A stretch of DNA of 64,000 nt, taken from NCBI GenBank assembly GCA_020636645.1, contig JACJXO010000002.1, forward strand, positions 552,893 to 616,892, read 5' to 3'. Numbering within the stretch: the first letter of the stretch is position 1; the number at the start of each line of letters is the position of its first letter. The DNA is from Chitinophagales bacterium. GTDB taxonomy: Bacteria > Bacteroidota > Bacteroidia > Chitinophagales > BACL12. Position numbers and translations under genes: made by a program. The notes under the pieces were generated by a model that worked only from the letters and a program-made list of their open reading frames with translations, had not been told where the DNA came from and did no database searches. Shown here one piece after another: positions 1 to 9,133 of the stretch.

Positions 1-2134
1 AATGAACCACCTTGGTCAGCAGATCTGCATCTGATAAAGTGCCGGCAGTAATGGCAGACTGCATATAAGTAAATGCACCTGACAATGTGAGCGCCTGGTC
101 ATGTACTCCAAGACTTTTCAAAATATTGTAGGAAGCAGCCAGTTCTGCACCACTGATCCGCACTGCACCAAGGGTCTGAAATGCCTGTGCCCTGGCAGGT
201 GAATAGAAGTTGGAAATGAACATGTTGAATAACGACAGCTGTCCGTTCATGGAATTCCTGTTGTTGATCCAGCGGGCACCCAATTCCTGGTTCCAGCTTT
301 CTTCAGGTTGAAGATTGGCAATATCGGGCGATGGCACCACCTCACCATTCAACAACTCATTAAACGATATAGCTGTTGTAGGCGATGAAAATGCCTTGTA
401 CACACCGGTGAAGAATTCCCAGTTATTAGAGCCGGAATTGATATCGCGGAACACCAGGCTCAGTCCGGGAGTAAACTCGCCGAAGTCATTGGTAATTTCC
501 CCAAAATCATGGCCTGTATTGGCCGGATCACTACCATTCTGCAGCAGGTCATTCTTGGTCAGATGGATCTGTTCGTACCTGAGGATGGGAATGACGGAAA
601 ATCTTCCAAAACGAAAATCGTTGCGCACATAACCAGAGGTAGCCAGTACGGTATAGAATGCGTCTGCAGATGTGCGCCCGCTTCGTGCCCACTTACTGCT
701 GTCTCCCAGAATGGTGATGTCGTGGTAAGTCTCACCATGCACTTTGACCATAGCCTCCAGATTGTTTCCTGCAGCCCATTTCAGGTTGGCCTTCTCATGT
801 GCTCCATAGACCAGGTACTGCCAGCGGCTGTCAGAATTACTTTCTATGCCATTTACCCGCTTACCCACACGTACATAGTCATCGTCAGTAAATTCCAACC
901 CATCCAGGTAAGAATAGAATTGCTGATAATTCTCTTCGCCCACATACTCCTGTACATCAGCAGCATGCACCACAACAGAATTCTGCTTCCACCAATCCCG
1001 GTAAAAATCTGATCCATATACCTTGCTCTGCAGACTGAGCTTTTCATTGACCTTGAAATTGTGAACTACATCCAGTCCATACCGGTGACTGGTAAATTCA
1101 TCAGCTTCAAAAGGATGACGGGTAGGGTCGGTGTCAAATGTGAACGGTGTCATTCCGCTCAATGAATTATTCACATACTCTTTCTGTATCACGATCTTGG
1201 TGTACAGGCTTTGTCTGTCAGATAATTCACTGAACCACTTGCCTGAAACATTCATCATATGCAGGTCTGCATTGTCAGTATAACCGTTGAATCTCTTATA
1301 GAGTGCCATAAGCTCGGCGCCGCTGTTTCCCCAGGTGCCGCCATAAGAAGCGGAGGCATCCATGTAACCACGTTGACCGCCCTGCACCCGCAAACGCAGG
1401 CCTGGATCATTGACCGGTCTTCTTGTTATATAATTGACTACCCCGAAAATGCTGTTTGCGCCATACATCAGGGCATCCGGGCCTTTGATGATCTGAATAC
1501 CATCCAGTCTGTCTGCAGGTGGATTATAATAGGCTCCGGGTGCAAGATATGGTGCAGGAGAAATTGGAGATCCGTCTTCCAGCAATAGTATCTTGTTAGA
1601 CCGCCGAGGGTCACTGCCACGAATACTGATATTCGGCCTGTTGGAAATACCCATGTCGCCCGCAATGTTCACACCCGGAACCGTGCGTATCATTTCTTCA
1701 GTGCCGATAGGTTGAAACCGTTCCAGCTTCTTGGCAGATATCACATTATTGGTTCCAGTATATCTTGTATCCCATACCTTATACTGTTCGGTAATGGTGA
1801 TCTCTTCTATTTGTATGGTCTTCTCTGTTAGAGAAATCTCATCCAGATCAAGCGGCTGCCCGGGTTGCACTTCAAATGATGCAGACTGATACGGGTCAAA
1901 ACCAATGCAGCTGATGCGCAATACATAAGTTCCGGGAGATACATCTTCTATCCGGAACTGCCCGTTCTCATTGGTAAAAGTACCGTGTGTATCGTCCAGG
2001 CTGACATTTACAAAAGCAAGCCCTTGTCTGTTGTTCTCATTGATGACCCGCCCGCTCACTGTGGTCTGCTGGGCCATACCGGCAATAGAAATCAGAACAG
2101 TACATAGAAAGAGTGATATACGCATAACCTTCAT
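1..2134 (-). CDS. TonB-dependent outer-membrane receptor, 3' end outside the window
   Basis: Outer-membrane active transporter, driven by TonB, for an unidentified ligand. I read it from the ATG complementary to 2132-2134. A signal peptide ends near residue 21 (IAGMAQ). A carboxypeptidase-regulatory-like beta-sandwich follows (about residues 24-110, with GRVINENNRQGLAFVNV and GTYVLRISCIGFD). The plug domain comes next (about 130-240, with PGVNI, ISIRG, LLLEDG and KGPDALMYG), then the start of the barrel. The frame stays open for 711 codons to the left edge, so the last strands are missing. The front domain and plug are typical of Bacteroidota receptors. No SusD partner is visible on this side. 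It is divergent from the phosphatase gene at 2241. Confidence 0.9.
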   Translation of the reverse strand, partial: MKVMRISLFLCTVLISIAGMAQQTTVSGRVINENNRQGLAFVNVSLDDTHGTFTNENGQFRIEDVSPGTYVLRISCIGFDPYQSASFEVQPGQPLDLDEISLTEKTIQIEEITITEQYKVWDTRYTGTNNVISAKKLERFQPIGTEEMIRTVPGVNIAGDMGISNRPNISIRGSDPRRSNKILLLEDGSPISPAPYLAPGAYYNPPADRLDGIQIIKGPDALMYGANSIFGVVNYITRRPVNDPGLRLRVQGGQRGYMDASASYGGTWGNSGAELMALYKRFNGYTDNADLHMMNVSGKWFSELSDRQSLYTKIVIQKEYVNNSLSGMTPFTFDTDPTRHPFEADEFTSHRYGLDVVHNFKVNEKLSLQSKVYGSDFYRDWWKQNSVVVHAADVQEYVGEENYQQFYSYLDGLEFTDDDYVRVGKRVNGIESNSDSRWQYLVYGAHEKANLKWAAGNNLEAMVKVHGETYHDITILGDSSKWARSGRTSADAFYTVLATSGYVRNDFRFGRFSVIPILRYEQIHLTKNDLLQNGSDPANTGHDFGEITNDFGEFTPGLSLVFRDINSGSNNWEFFTGVYKAFSSPTTAISFNELLNGEVVPSPDIANLQPEESWNQELGARWINNRNSMNGQLSLFNMFISNFYSPARAQAFQTLGAVRISGAELAASYNILKSLGVHDQALTLSGAFTYMQSAITAGTLSDADLLTKVVH

Positions 2135-2240
2135 TGTAGATCACAAAAGTAACCTCGTCAAACAAGCTATCCCGGCCTGTTTACATTTCTTTTACATAGG
2201 GTTCGTAACTTTCAGGCAGCACTGAAAGCATTTTAATATC

Positions 2241-3863
2241 ATGAAAAATTTCATATTATTTGTATTGGCCTGGAGCATGCTGTTGTCTGTCCATGCGCAA
2301 ACGGAAAGTAAGAATCCAAATCCCAAACTGATCGTGGGTGTGGTTGTTGACCAGATGAGCTACGATCTACTCTATCGATTCTGGAACAATTATTCAGAAG
2401 GTGGATTCAGGAGGCTCGTGAAGAATGGGTACTCCTGTGAGAACACCCATTATAACTATGTACCTACCTATACCGGTCCGGGACATGCAAGCATTTATAC
2501 AGGTTCTGTTCCAGCAGTGCATGGCATTGTGGGTAATAACTGGTTCGATCCGGTACATAACAATGAATGGTATTGCACCAAAGACACACTGGTGAGTGGC
2601 GTGGGTACCATCACAGCAGCCGGACAAATGTCGCCCGCTCCTTTATTGACCACCACCATCACAGATCAGCTGAAGGTTGCTTCCAACGGAAGAGCAAAAG
2701 TGGTTGGCGTGGCCATGAAAGATCGTGGAGCCATACTGCCAGCCGGACATGCCGCTGATGCAGCCTATTGGTTTGACGGATACACCAACGCCTTTGTGTC
2801 CAGTACCTGGTATATGGAAACATTACCCGCCTGGGTGGAACAATTTAACAAACAGCAATGGGCCAACCAGTATATGGCTACTGACTGGGATCTTTTCCTG
2901 CCAAAGAACAGCTACACCAACAGCACTGCAGATAATGTACCCTGGGAAACCCTCCGGGAAGGAGAAACAGCTCCGGTATTTCCGCACATGACCAGCAACG
3001 CCAGCAGCATGGAACTGATCAAGGGCACTCCCTATGGAAACAGTCTGACAGTAGATTTTGCCAAAGCTGCTTTGCTGGGAGAAGGCCTGGGCAAAGACCA
3101 GCATACTGATTTCCTTTGCGTTTCCTTTTCCAGTACAGACTATGTAGGCCATGCTTATGGTCCATACTCCATGGAAACAGAAGATACCTATATCAGACTT
3201 GATCGTGACCTTGCAGCGTTCCTGCAATTCCTGGATACAGAAGTAGGCAGCGGCAACTATCTCTTCTTCCTGACCGCAGATCATGGTGTGGCGCCCACAC
3301 CGGGTTATATGCAAAGCCTGGAGATACCGGCAGGTGTATTCAGTGAGCTCAGTATGATAACACAAATGGACTCTGTACTGGATGCTGCCATCGGTACTGC
3401 TGACTGGATCCTTTCATTTGAGAACCAGCAGGTGTATCTGAACCCGGATGCTGTACAGCAAAACCAGACCTATACCGGTCATGTGGCAGATGTGCTGCGC
3501 AACTGGGCATTCACCTCAGCAAATGGAGTGGCTCATGTGCTCGAAGTAGATGCGCTTGGATACAGCAATATACCTTCGCAGTATAAAGAAATGTATATCA
3601 ACGGTATCTATCCGAAACGCTGCGGCGATATCCTGTTCGTATTCGAGCCTAACTGGTTCGGTTACAGCAATACAGGCAGCTCACACGGTAGTCAGTATGC
3701 TTATGACACACAGGTACCACTACTCTGGTATGGCTGGAAGGTAAGGAATGGAAAATCCTGGACCAGACATGCCATCACTGATATCGCTCCTACCATTGCG
3801 GCCATGCTGCGCATTCCGCAACCCAGTGGTTGTATCGGGCAGGTCATCGAAGAAATGAAGTAG
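2241..3863 (+). CDS. pafA: PafA-type alkaline phosphatase, secreted
   Basis: Phosphate monoesterase of the alkaline-phosphatase superfamily that releases phosphate from organic esters in the periplasm or outside the cell. A signal peptide (LLSVHAQ) ends near residue 20. The first metal-binding Asp is in VVVDQMS (D37). The nucleophile Thr is in the TYTGPGH motif (T78). The K/R pair that typifies PafA is in AMKDRGA (K160, R162). Further metal ligands are in SSTDYVGHAYGP and TADHGVAPTPGY. At 540 residues it has the usual family length. Start ATG at 2241; TAACTTTC at 2206-2213 resembles a -7 element. The K/R pair argues for PafA over a nucleotide pyrophosphatase/phosphodiesterase. Confidence 0.88.
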   Translation: MKNFILFVLAWSMLLSVHAQTESKNPNPKLIVGVVVDQMSYDLLYRFWNNYSEGGFRRLVKNGYSCENTHYNYVPTYTGPGHASIYTGSVPAVHGIVGNNWFDPVHNNEWYCTKDTLVSGVGTITAAGQMSPAPLLTTTITDQLKVASNGRAKVVGVAMKDRGAILPAGHAADAAYWFDGYTNAFVSSTWYMETLPAWVEQFNKQQWANQYMATDWDLFLPKNSYTNSTADNVPWETLREGETAPVFPHMTSNASSMELIKGTPYGNSLTVDFAKAALLGEGLGKDQHTDFLCVSFSSTDYVGHAYGPYSMETEDTYIRLDRDLAAFLQFLDTEVGSGNYLFFLTADHGVAPTPGYMQSLEIPAGVFSELSMITQMDSVLDAAIGTADWILSFENQQVYLNPDAVQQNQTYTGHVADVLRNWAFTSANGVAHVLEVDALGYSNIPSQYKEMYINGIYPKRCGDILFVFEPNWFGYSNTGSSHGSQYAYDTQVPLLWYGWKVRNGKSWTRHAITDIAPTIAAMLRIPQPSGCIGQVIEEMK

Positions 3864-3874
3864 TTCTGAATGTA

Positions 3875-3882
3875 TAGTTTTG
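3875..3882 (+). promoter_or_regulatory. -7 promoter element (TAGTTTTG) of crcB
   Basis: Exact match to the Bacteroidota -7 consensus TAnnTTTG. It ends only 4 bases before the crcB ATG at 3887, so the mRNA would be leaderless or nearly so. No fluoride riboswitch fold fits in the short gap. Confidence 0.5.
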
Positions 3883-3886
3883 GAGT

Positions 3887-4252
3887 ATGTGGTCTTTGGT
3901 GCTGATAGGATTGGGCGGTGCTGCCGGTGCAGTACTGCGCTATCTGGTAAACCTCTGGAGCCTGACCTGGTATGCCGGCCCCTTCCCCCTGGGCACACTC
4001 CTGGTCAATGTAGCCGGATCATTGCTCATTGGCATTGGATGGAGCACTATTGGTAATGACACCACCAGACTACTGCTACTTACCGGTTTGCTTGGTGGCT
4101 TCACCACGTTTTCTTCCTTTTCACTGGAAACTGTTCGTCTGTGGGAAGATGGCCAGATGACACTGGCATTGTGGAATATTTTACTCAACAACCTCTCTGC
4201 CATCCTTGCCTGTATGGCAGGTTACTGGATCGGGAAAATGCTGCATGCCTGA
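3887..4252 (+). CDS. crcB: CrcB/Fluc fluoride ion channel
   Basis: Small inner-membrane channel that exports fluoride and works as an antiparallel dimer. It has 121 residues and four hydrophobic segments. The family signature GFTTFSSFS lies at residues 71-79, and the conserved Asn is in GTLLVNVAGS (N41). A single gene implies a homodimer. It starts 23 bases after the pafA stop. Base order, length and motifs leave little doubt. Confidence 0.93.
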   Translation: MWSLVLIGLGGAAGAVLRYLVNLWSLTWYAGPFPLGTLLVNVAGSLLIGIGWSTIGNDTTRLLLLTGLLGGFTTFSSFSLETVRLWEDGQMTLALWNILLNNLSAILACMAGYWIGKMLHA

Positions 4253-4302
4253 CCTCATCACTGAAAAGGCCTGTATTTGTACCTTTATCGTATCATATTA
4301 TC

Positions 4303-6876
4303 ATGCAGAAAAAAATAGCTTTTGCCATTGTACTCGTCACCCTGGCCCTGACCCTGGCGGTGATGGTTTATTTCATGTACTTCGTCCACCCGCAACCCGA
4401 CATGCCTGCACCCACAGACCGTCCGCTCAAACAGGAGGAAGGTGCCGAACACAACGACGCACGCGAAGCCTGGATAGAACAGATGCACCGCACAGCTCCG
4501 GGTGCCAACTGGCGGCAGATGGACCGGGAACTTCGTCTGCAACTTGCGGCGAGCCGTTCAGAGCAGTATGCCCTTGGAGGCACACGTGCTGATGTATGGG
4601 ATACCCTGGCCGCAGGATATGCCGTAGGCAAATGGAATGAAGTAGGCAGCTTCAACACTGCTGGCCGGGTTAGAGCTACAGAGATAGATTTTCAAACCGG
4701 AACCGTCTATGCTTTCAGCCAGGGTGGTAATCTTTGGAAAGGCGATCTGGAAGGCGATAACTGGACGGTAATCAATGACAATTTCAACGTACAGTCTGCC
4801 ATTTTTTTACAGAAGGTGGGCGATGAACTGGTGCTGGTTACCAATGAGTGGGCCGTGCAATCCGTGTACCGTACACCCGATGAAGGCCTGAGCTGGACTG
4901 CCTGCGCCGGACTGGAAAACATGACAGCATGGGGCTCCATTCTGGAAGCAGATATGCTCAATAATGAAGAACGCACTCTTTACATACTGGTACAGGAATG
5001 GGATTATGTTGACTGGGGTGCGGTCACCGCTCTTTATCGTTCACATGATCTGGGAAGCACCTTTGAGTTCGTGGCCAACTGGCGGGAAGATGTGTATGGT
5101 AACACCGAGAACTTTTCCATGTGGGCACCAAGGTATGGCGATGACAGGCTGTATGTGAATGCGGGCAACTTACTCTATACGGTTGATGGTGCCGATGGTG
5201 ACACCACCTACCTGGCAGAAATACCAGTAACCACCAATGGCACACATATGCTGTCAGGTGTGCAGAATACAGATGGTACCAGCCTGTACCTGGCCACTGC
5301 TCAATACGGCGATGGCACTCAGATCTACCGATCATCAGATGCGGGTCTCAGCTGGACTGAATCAGGCCTGGTGGAATCAGGTGCATTCAGCCGCGGAAGC
5401 TTTCACAGCAGTCAGCTGGAAACCGGCTATCTGTGGTTCGGTGGCGTCAATACTTTCCGGAGTTTCAACGGAGGAGACACCTGGACCCTGGTCAATGAAT
5501 GGTGGGAATATTATGGAAATGAAGCCAGCAAACTGCATGCAGATATCCCCTTCATCATGCCGTTCCTGGATACCATCAGTAATGAAGAAACATTACTGAT
5601 CAGCACCGATGGTGGTCTGTATGCTTCAGATAATTACGGACTGACAAACACCAACATCACAATGGAAGGGATGCGCAATGCCCAATACTATGACCTCTAC
5701 ACGTATCGTCTTGTTACTGATGTGATCTTTGCCGGTGCACAGGATCAGGGCTTTCAGCGCAGCTTCAGCAGCGTTGATGACCAGTATTATTTTGATCAGC
5801 TCATCAGCGGCGACTATGGCCATCTGGTTAGCAGCGACGGTGGCGATCACCTGTGGACCGTCTATCCCGGTTTCGCCATGATGATCAATGATGCATCCGG
5901 ACCTGCTAATATGTTCTTCGGTGATTTTGTGGGCTCCGGCTACCTCTGGCTCCCTCCCATCATGGAAGACCCTGATGATCCGGAAGTATGCTGGTGGGGT
6001 GGTGGCGATCATCTGTATAAGTTGAAAAAGAACTTTTCCGGCATTACCTATGAACAATATGATTATGACTTTGATGTTGGATTGGGCGGAACTGCTATTG
6101 CCGCTATAGCATACTCTCCCATCGATCATGACCACTGGTATGTGATGATGAGCGACGGTAAATTCTTCCACAGCGATGACCGGGGTATCACATGGACCAA
6201 GACCATCGGTTTCGACGGACCTGACAGTCACTATTTCTATGGTTCATCCATCGTGCCAAGTACCACTGAACTCGGTAAAGTGTATATAGGAGGAAGCGGT
6301 TACAGCAATCCACCGGTTTGGGTCAGTGAAGATCATGGAGCCAACTTCGTTTCCATGAGTTTCGGTTTGCCATCTACACTGGTATATGACATGGCCATTC
6401 TTCCCGGCGACAGTATGCTATTTGCTGCCACAGAAGTGGCTCCCTATGTGTACATTCCCGAAACCGATACCTGGTATGACCTGAGTGGCCTGGATGCACC
6501 TTACCAAACCTATTGGGCTGTTGAATATGTAGAAGAGATCAAAACGGTACGTTTCGGCACCTATGGCCGTGGCATTTTTGAATGGAAGCTGTATGAAGAA
6601 GAACCACCTCTCAGCATAAGCGGAATCACTTCAGGTTCCTTGCAGATTTTTCCCAACCCGGCCATTGATCATATCGCTGTGAGCATACCGGATCATATAC
6701 CCAATGCTACCATCACCCTGTATGACAGGAAAGGACAGGCGATCTGGAATACCAGGGCTGCATTGAACAGGAACATCCCCTACTACCTGTCTTTGCCAGG
6801 GCTGCCAACAGGCATGTATTTTGCAACTGTTTCAGGAAACAACAAGACCTATACCTCTAAACTGATCATCAACTGA
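4303..6876 (+). CDS. Secreted VPS10/sortilin-type BNR-repeat protein with T9SS sorting domain
   Basis: Large exported protein (857 residues). An N-terminal hydrophobic segment (residues 5-28) acts as signal or anchor. A long beta-propeller region contains many Asp-box/BNR-like repeats (SDAGLSWTESG, SDDRGITWTKTI, SEDHGANF, FNGGDTWTLV) of the kind found in sortilin and glycosidase-like propellers. The last 75 or so residues form a type IX sorting domain (LQIFPNPAIDH, LPTGMYFATV, KLIIN). ATG 4303 is preferred: an upstream in-frame GTG would overlap crcB and place the hydrophobic segment internally. The ligand or substrate is unknown; no sialidase arginine triad is obvious. The stop overlaps the next start, so the two genes are coupled. 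Confidence 0.82.
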   Translation: MQKKIAFAIVLVTLALTLAVMVYFMYFVHPQPDMPAPTDRPLKQEEGAEHNDAREAWIEQMHRTAPGANWRQMDRELRLQLAASRSEQYALGGTRADVWDTLAAGYAVGKWNEVGSFNTAGRVRATEIDFQTGTVYAFSQGGNLWKGDLEGDNWTVINDNFNVQSAIFLQKVGDELVLVTNEWAVQSVYRTPDEGLSWTACAGLENMTAWGSILEADMLNNEERTLYILVQEWDYVDWGAVTALYRSHDLGSTFEFVANWREDVYGNTENFSMWAPRYGDDRLYVNAGNLLYTVDGADGDTTYLAEIPVTTNGTHMLSGVQNTDGTSLYLATAQYGDGTQIYRSSDAGLSWTESGLVESGAFSRGSFHSSQLETGYLWFGGVNTFRSFNGGDTWTLVNEWWEYYGNEASKLHADIPFIMPFLDTISNEETLLISTDGGLYASDNYGLTNTNITMEGMRNAQYYDLYTYRLVTDVIFAGAQDQGFQRSFSSVDDQYYFDQLISGDYGHLVSSDGGDHLWTVYPGFAMMINDASGPANMFFGDFVGSGYLWLPPIMEDPDDPEVCWWGGGDHLYKLKKNFSGITYEQYDYDFDVGLGGTAIAAIAYSPIDHDHWYVMMSDGKFFHSDDRGITWTKTIGFDGPDSHYFYGSSIVPSTTELGKVYIGGSGYSNPPVWVSEDHGANFVSMSFGLPSTLVYDMAILPGDSMLFAATEVAPYVYIPETDTWYDLSGLDAPYQTYWAVEYVEEIKTVRFGTYGRGIFEWKLYEEEPPLSISGITSGSLQIFPNPAIDHIAVSIPDHIPNATITLYDRKGQAIWNTRAALNRNIPYYLSLPGLPTGMYFATVSGNNKTYTSKLIIN

Positions 6877-7397
6877 TGCGTTCCATACTGCTGATCTGTT
6901 TGCTCCTTGTTTCTGGTGCCGGAATGCGGGCACAGATACCTGAACTGGGCGTCAGCAAACGTATGGTGGACACCTGCACCATTAATTTTGACCATCCGGA
7001 AGCAGGAGATTATATCAGGCTGTATGCCAGAAATTTTCTGGATGACAGTGCCAGAGGTGTGGTTTCTCCTGCTTTCTATGACACACTTTTTATGATACTG
7101 GAGCAGCTGCCTGACTGCACCTTCGAGGTTGCCTCACATACCACCTCTGATGGCCCGGCCGCCAGAAACTACAAGATGTCTCTGCGCCGCTCTTCATTCT
7201 TCGTGCATTATCTGGTTACCTATTGCGGAATGAAAAAGGAACGGCTGCAGGCAGTGGGCTACGGAGAAAACTGCCCGCTCATCCAATGTACAGACGGAGA
7301 AACCTGCACACCGGAACAAAAAGAAAAAAATCAAAGGCTGGAGATCATGATCCTGAGTACAGGTAATGAAGAACAGAAAACAGCCCAACCGGACTGA
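6876..7397 (+). CDS. OmpA-family peptidoglycan-binding domain protein
   Basis: 173-residue exported protein. The signal peptide ends at GMRAQ (residue 20), followed by one OmpA-like domain (FEVASHTTSDG, NYKMSLRRS, LQAVGYGENCPL, NQRLEIMIL). That fold binds diaminopimelate in peptidoglycan. The usual TDxxG is altered to TTSDG, so binding may differ. Six cysteines lie in the mature part (about residues 32-145), which is unusual for this family and suggests disulfides. It overlaps the previous stop by one base (TGATG). Co-translation suggests it tethers or assists the upstream propeller protein (inference). Confidence 0.8.
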   Translation: MRSILLICLLLVSGAGMRAQIPELGVSKRMVDTCTINFDHPEAGDYIRLYARNFLDDSARGVVSPAFYDTLFMILEQLPDCTFEVASHTTSDGPAARNYKMSLRRSSFFVHYLVTYCGMKKERLQAVGYGENCPLIQCTDGETCTPEQKEKNQRLEIMILSTGNEEQKTAQPD

Positions 7398-7438
7398 ACT
7401 TTCTCAGAAATCTGATCTCTTTCTGCCGCTTATACTGA

Positions 7439-8224
7439 TCATGGAAGTGCATCGATCAGGTCCTGGTAGCGGTCTTCGAAAGTTCCGGTACCACCGCAAC
7501 CCAGCTCATCGTACTTGGCATAGATATCTTCGATCCTGTTCTCAGGATCCGGATGGGTACTGAGAAATTCCGGGATACCCACACCACCATCTTCTTCTAT
7601 CTTTTCAAAGAAGCCGGCAGCACCATATGCAGCATATTCAGTAGGACATAAATAAATGACAGAGTACTCATCAGCCTGCGATTCATCGGCACGACTGAAA
7701 GCAAGACCGGACAAGCCGAAGGCAATATCACCCAACACCTGCCCATTCTGTCCAAGCAGCAAACTCAGCAGCAGAGAAACTCCATATTGCTCTGTCAGCT
7801 GATCGGTCACATGACGCAGGTCTGCATGGGCTATCTCATGCCCCAGCACACCTGCCAGCTGAGCTTCATTATCCAGATACTTGATCAGCCCTGTATAGAC
7901 GTAGATGTAACCTCCCGGTGTACAGAAGGCATTGAGCACATTATCATCTTTAATGATCTTGACGTTCCAGACAAACTCATCTTTGTAATAGACTTCACCA
8001 CTTGCCAGGATCCTGTCGCGAATATCATTGATAAGTGCATAGGCTTCAGGATAGGATGCTTCACTCAGAACAGGATAGGTGGCTGGGTCAGCAGCGATCT
8101 CTGCTTCTATCTGTGCCCCCAGGGCTTTATCATCTTCCACACTGAATATATTGATACCGCCGCCCTGAGAACAGGCGGTCAGCAACAGTGCCACGGAGAA
8201 AGCAGTGATGATCTTATTGGTCAT
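7439..8224 (-). CDS. M48-family zinc metalloprotease lipoprotein
   Basis: Periplasmic zinc protease of the BepA/LoiP type, associated with outer-membrane protein quality control. It has 261 residues. The lipobox LLTAC puts the lipidated Cys at residue 18. The zinc motif HEIAH lies at 129-133 and the third-ligand region is SRADESQADEYS. It has no TPR domain, unlike BepA. ATG at 8224. It is convergent with the OmpA-domain gene and lies 33 bases from the hydrolase gene on the same strand, so it may be the second gene of an operon. Confidence 0.9.
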   Translation of the reverse strand: MTNKIITAFSVALLLTACSQGGGINIFSVEDDKALGAQIEAEIAADPATYPVLSEASYPEAYALINDIRDRILASGEVYYKDEFVWNVKIIKDDNVLNAFCTPGGYIYVYTGLIKYLDNEAQLAGVLGHEIAHADLRHVTDQLTEQYGVSLLLSLLLGQNGQVLGDIAFGLSGLAFSRADESQADEYSVIYLCPTEYAAYGAAGFFEKIEEDGGVGIPEFLSTHPDPENRIEDIYAKYDELGCGGTGTFEDRYQDLIDALP

Positions 8225-8257
8225 GTCAGTAGGTTAACAGCTACGAAAGTCCAAATT

Positions 8258-9094
8258 TCATTCCATTTTTAAAAATGCCTGCGTGGTTTCAAGCACTTCC
8301 TGAACACCCCGGGCAAAAGTTTTCTCTGTCCAGGGATGCCTGCTTCCAAAAACATGATCAGCACCATCCATGATATGCAGATGTGTTCTTGGATGCCGAA
8401 GTTTGAGTTCCTGTGCCCAGGAAACCGGTACAGCTTCGTCGGCAGTGCCATGTATGTGCAACAAAGGTTGATGTAACTGGTGCATCCTGGCAGGAAGGTC
8501 CAGTCTTTCTTTGTGTCTGATATAATCATGGTAAAACTGAATGTCCATTGGCAGCATCTGTCCTGTGCGGCTGTTGCGCACATACTGCACCCCATCTCGC
8601 AGCCAGTTGTCGAGCAGATCTCCCATCCAGTACCTGCCCAGATCTGTTACCCCGGCCCAGGAAACCACTTTACTTATCCGGGCATCTTCTGTGGCCCGCA
8701 GCATAACGAGTCCGCCACCGCGGCTGTGTCCTATCAGGCTGATATTTGCCGGATCGATCTGATACAATTGTTGTCTGCTGATCAGGTGATCGGTCAGTAT
8801 CTGCAGATCATCCAGTTCAATGGAAAAATTGTTCGCTGCGAAGGCATCCAGATCAGTCAGTTCCTGTCCGCCTAAGGCCGGAATCCCGTTGTGTGAAAAA
8901 TTGAATTTACAGAAAACGAAGTTCTGACCGGCAAACCAGTCGGCCATGAGGTTGAAATGTCCCCAGTCTTTGAAACCTTTGAAGCCATGGGCAAAGATCA
9001 CCAAAGGAAAGGAACCTTCTCCATCCGGAACCCGTATATCAAAGGTGATCGGGCGACCGTGAAGGCCATCCACCCGGTCATCGTATCTCTTCAT
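8258..9094 (-). CDS. Alpha/beta hydrolase (dienelactone hydrolase/acyl-esterase type)
   Basis: Cytoplasmic serine hydrolase of unknown substrate, 278 residues. The oxyanion region is FAHGFKGFKDWGHF. The nucleophile elbow is GHSRGGG (Ser). The acid is probably in HGTADEAVP (Asp) and the catalytic His in DGADHVFG. I chose the ATG at 9092-9094 (MKRYDDRV) because the 12 extra upstream codons run toward the divergent prenyl synthase gene and add nothing recognisable. The protein shows no signal peptide. Confidence 0.82.
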   Translation of the reverse strand: MKRYDDRVDGLHGRPITFDIRVPDGEGSFPLVIFAHGFKGFKDWGHFNLMADWFAGQNFVFCKFNFSHNGIPALGGQELTDLDAFAANNFSIELDDLQILTDHLISRQQLYQIDPANISLIGHSRGGGLVMLRATEDARISKVVSWAGVTDLGRYWMGDLLDNWLRDGVQYVRNSRTGQMLPMDIQFYHDYIRHKERLDLPARMHQLHQPLLHIHGTADEAVPVSWAQELKLRHPRTHLHIMDGADHVFGSRHPWTEKTFARGVQEVLETTQAFLKME

Positions 9095-9133
9095 ATTTAG
9101 GTGATTTACGGCTTGCAGCGTAACTTGCAACCG

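Noticed and set aside
3864..3886. Fluoride riboswitch upstream of crcB
   Set aside because: Only 23 bases separate the genes and the promoter element abuts the ATG; there is no room for the aptamer.
5626..6231. Open frame of 201 codons antisense to the propeller gene
   Set aside because: Lies wholly inside a well-supported gene in the opposite direction and has no domain or signal features.
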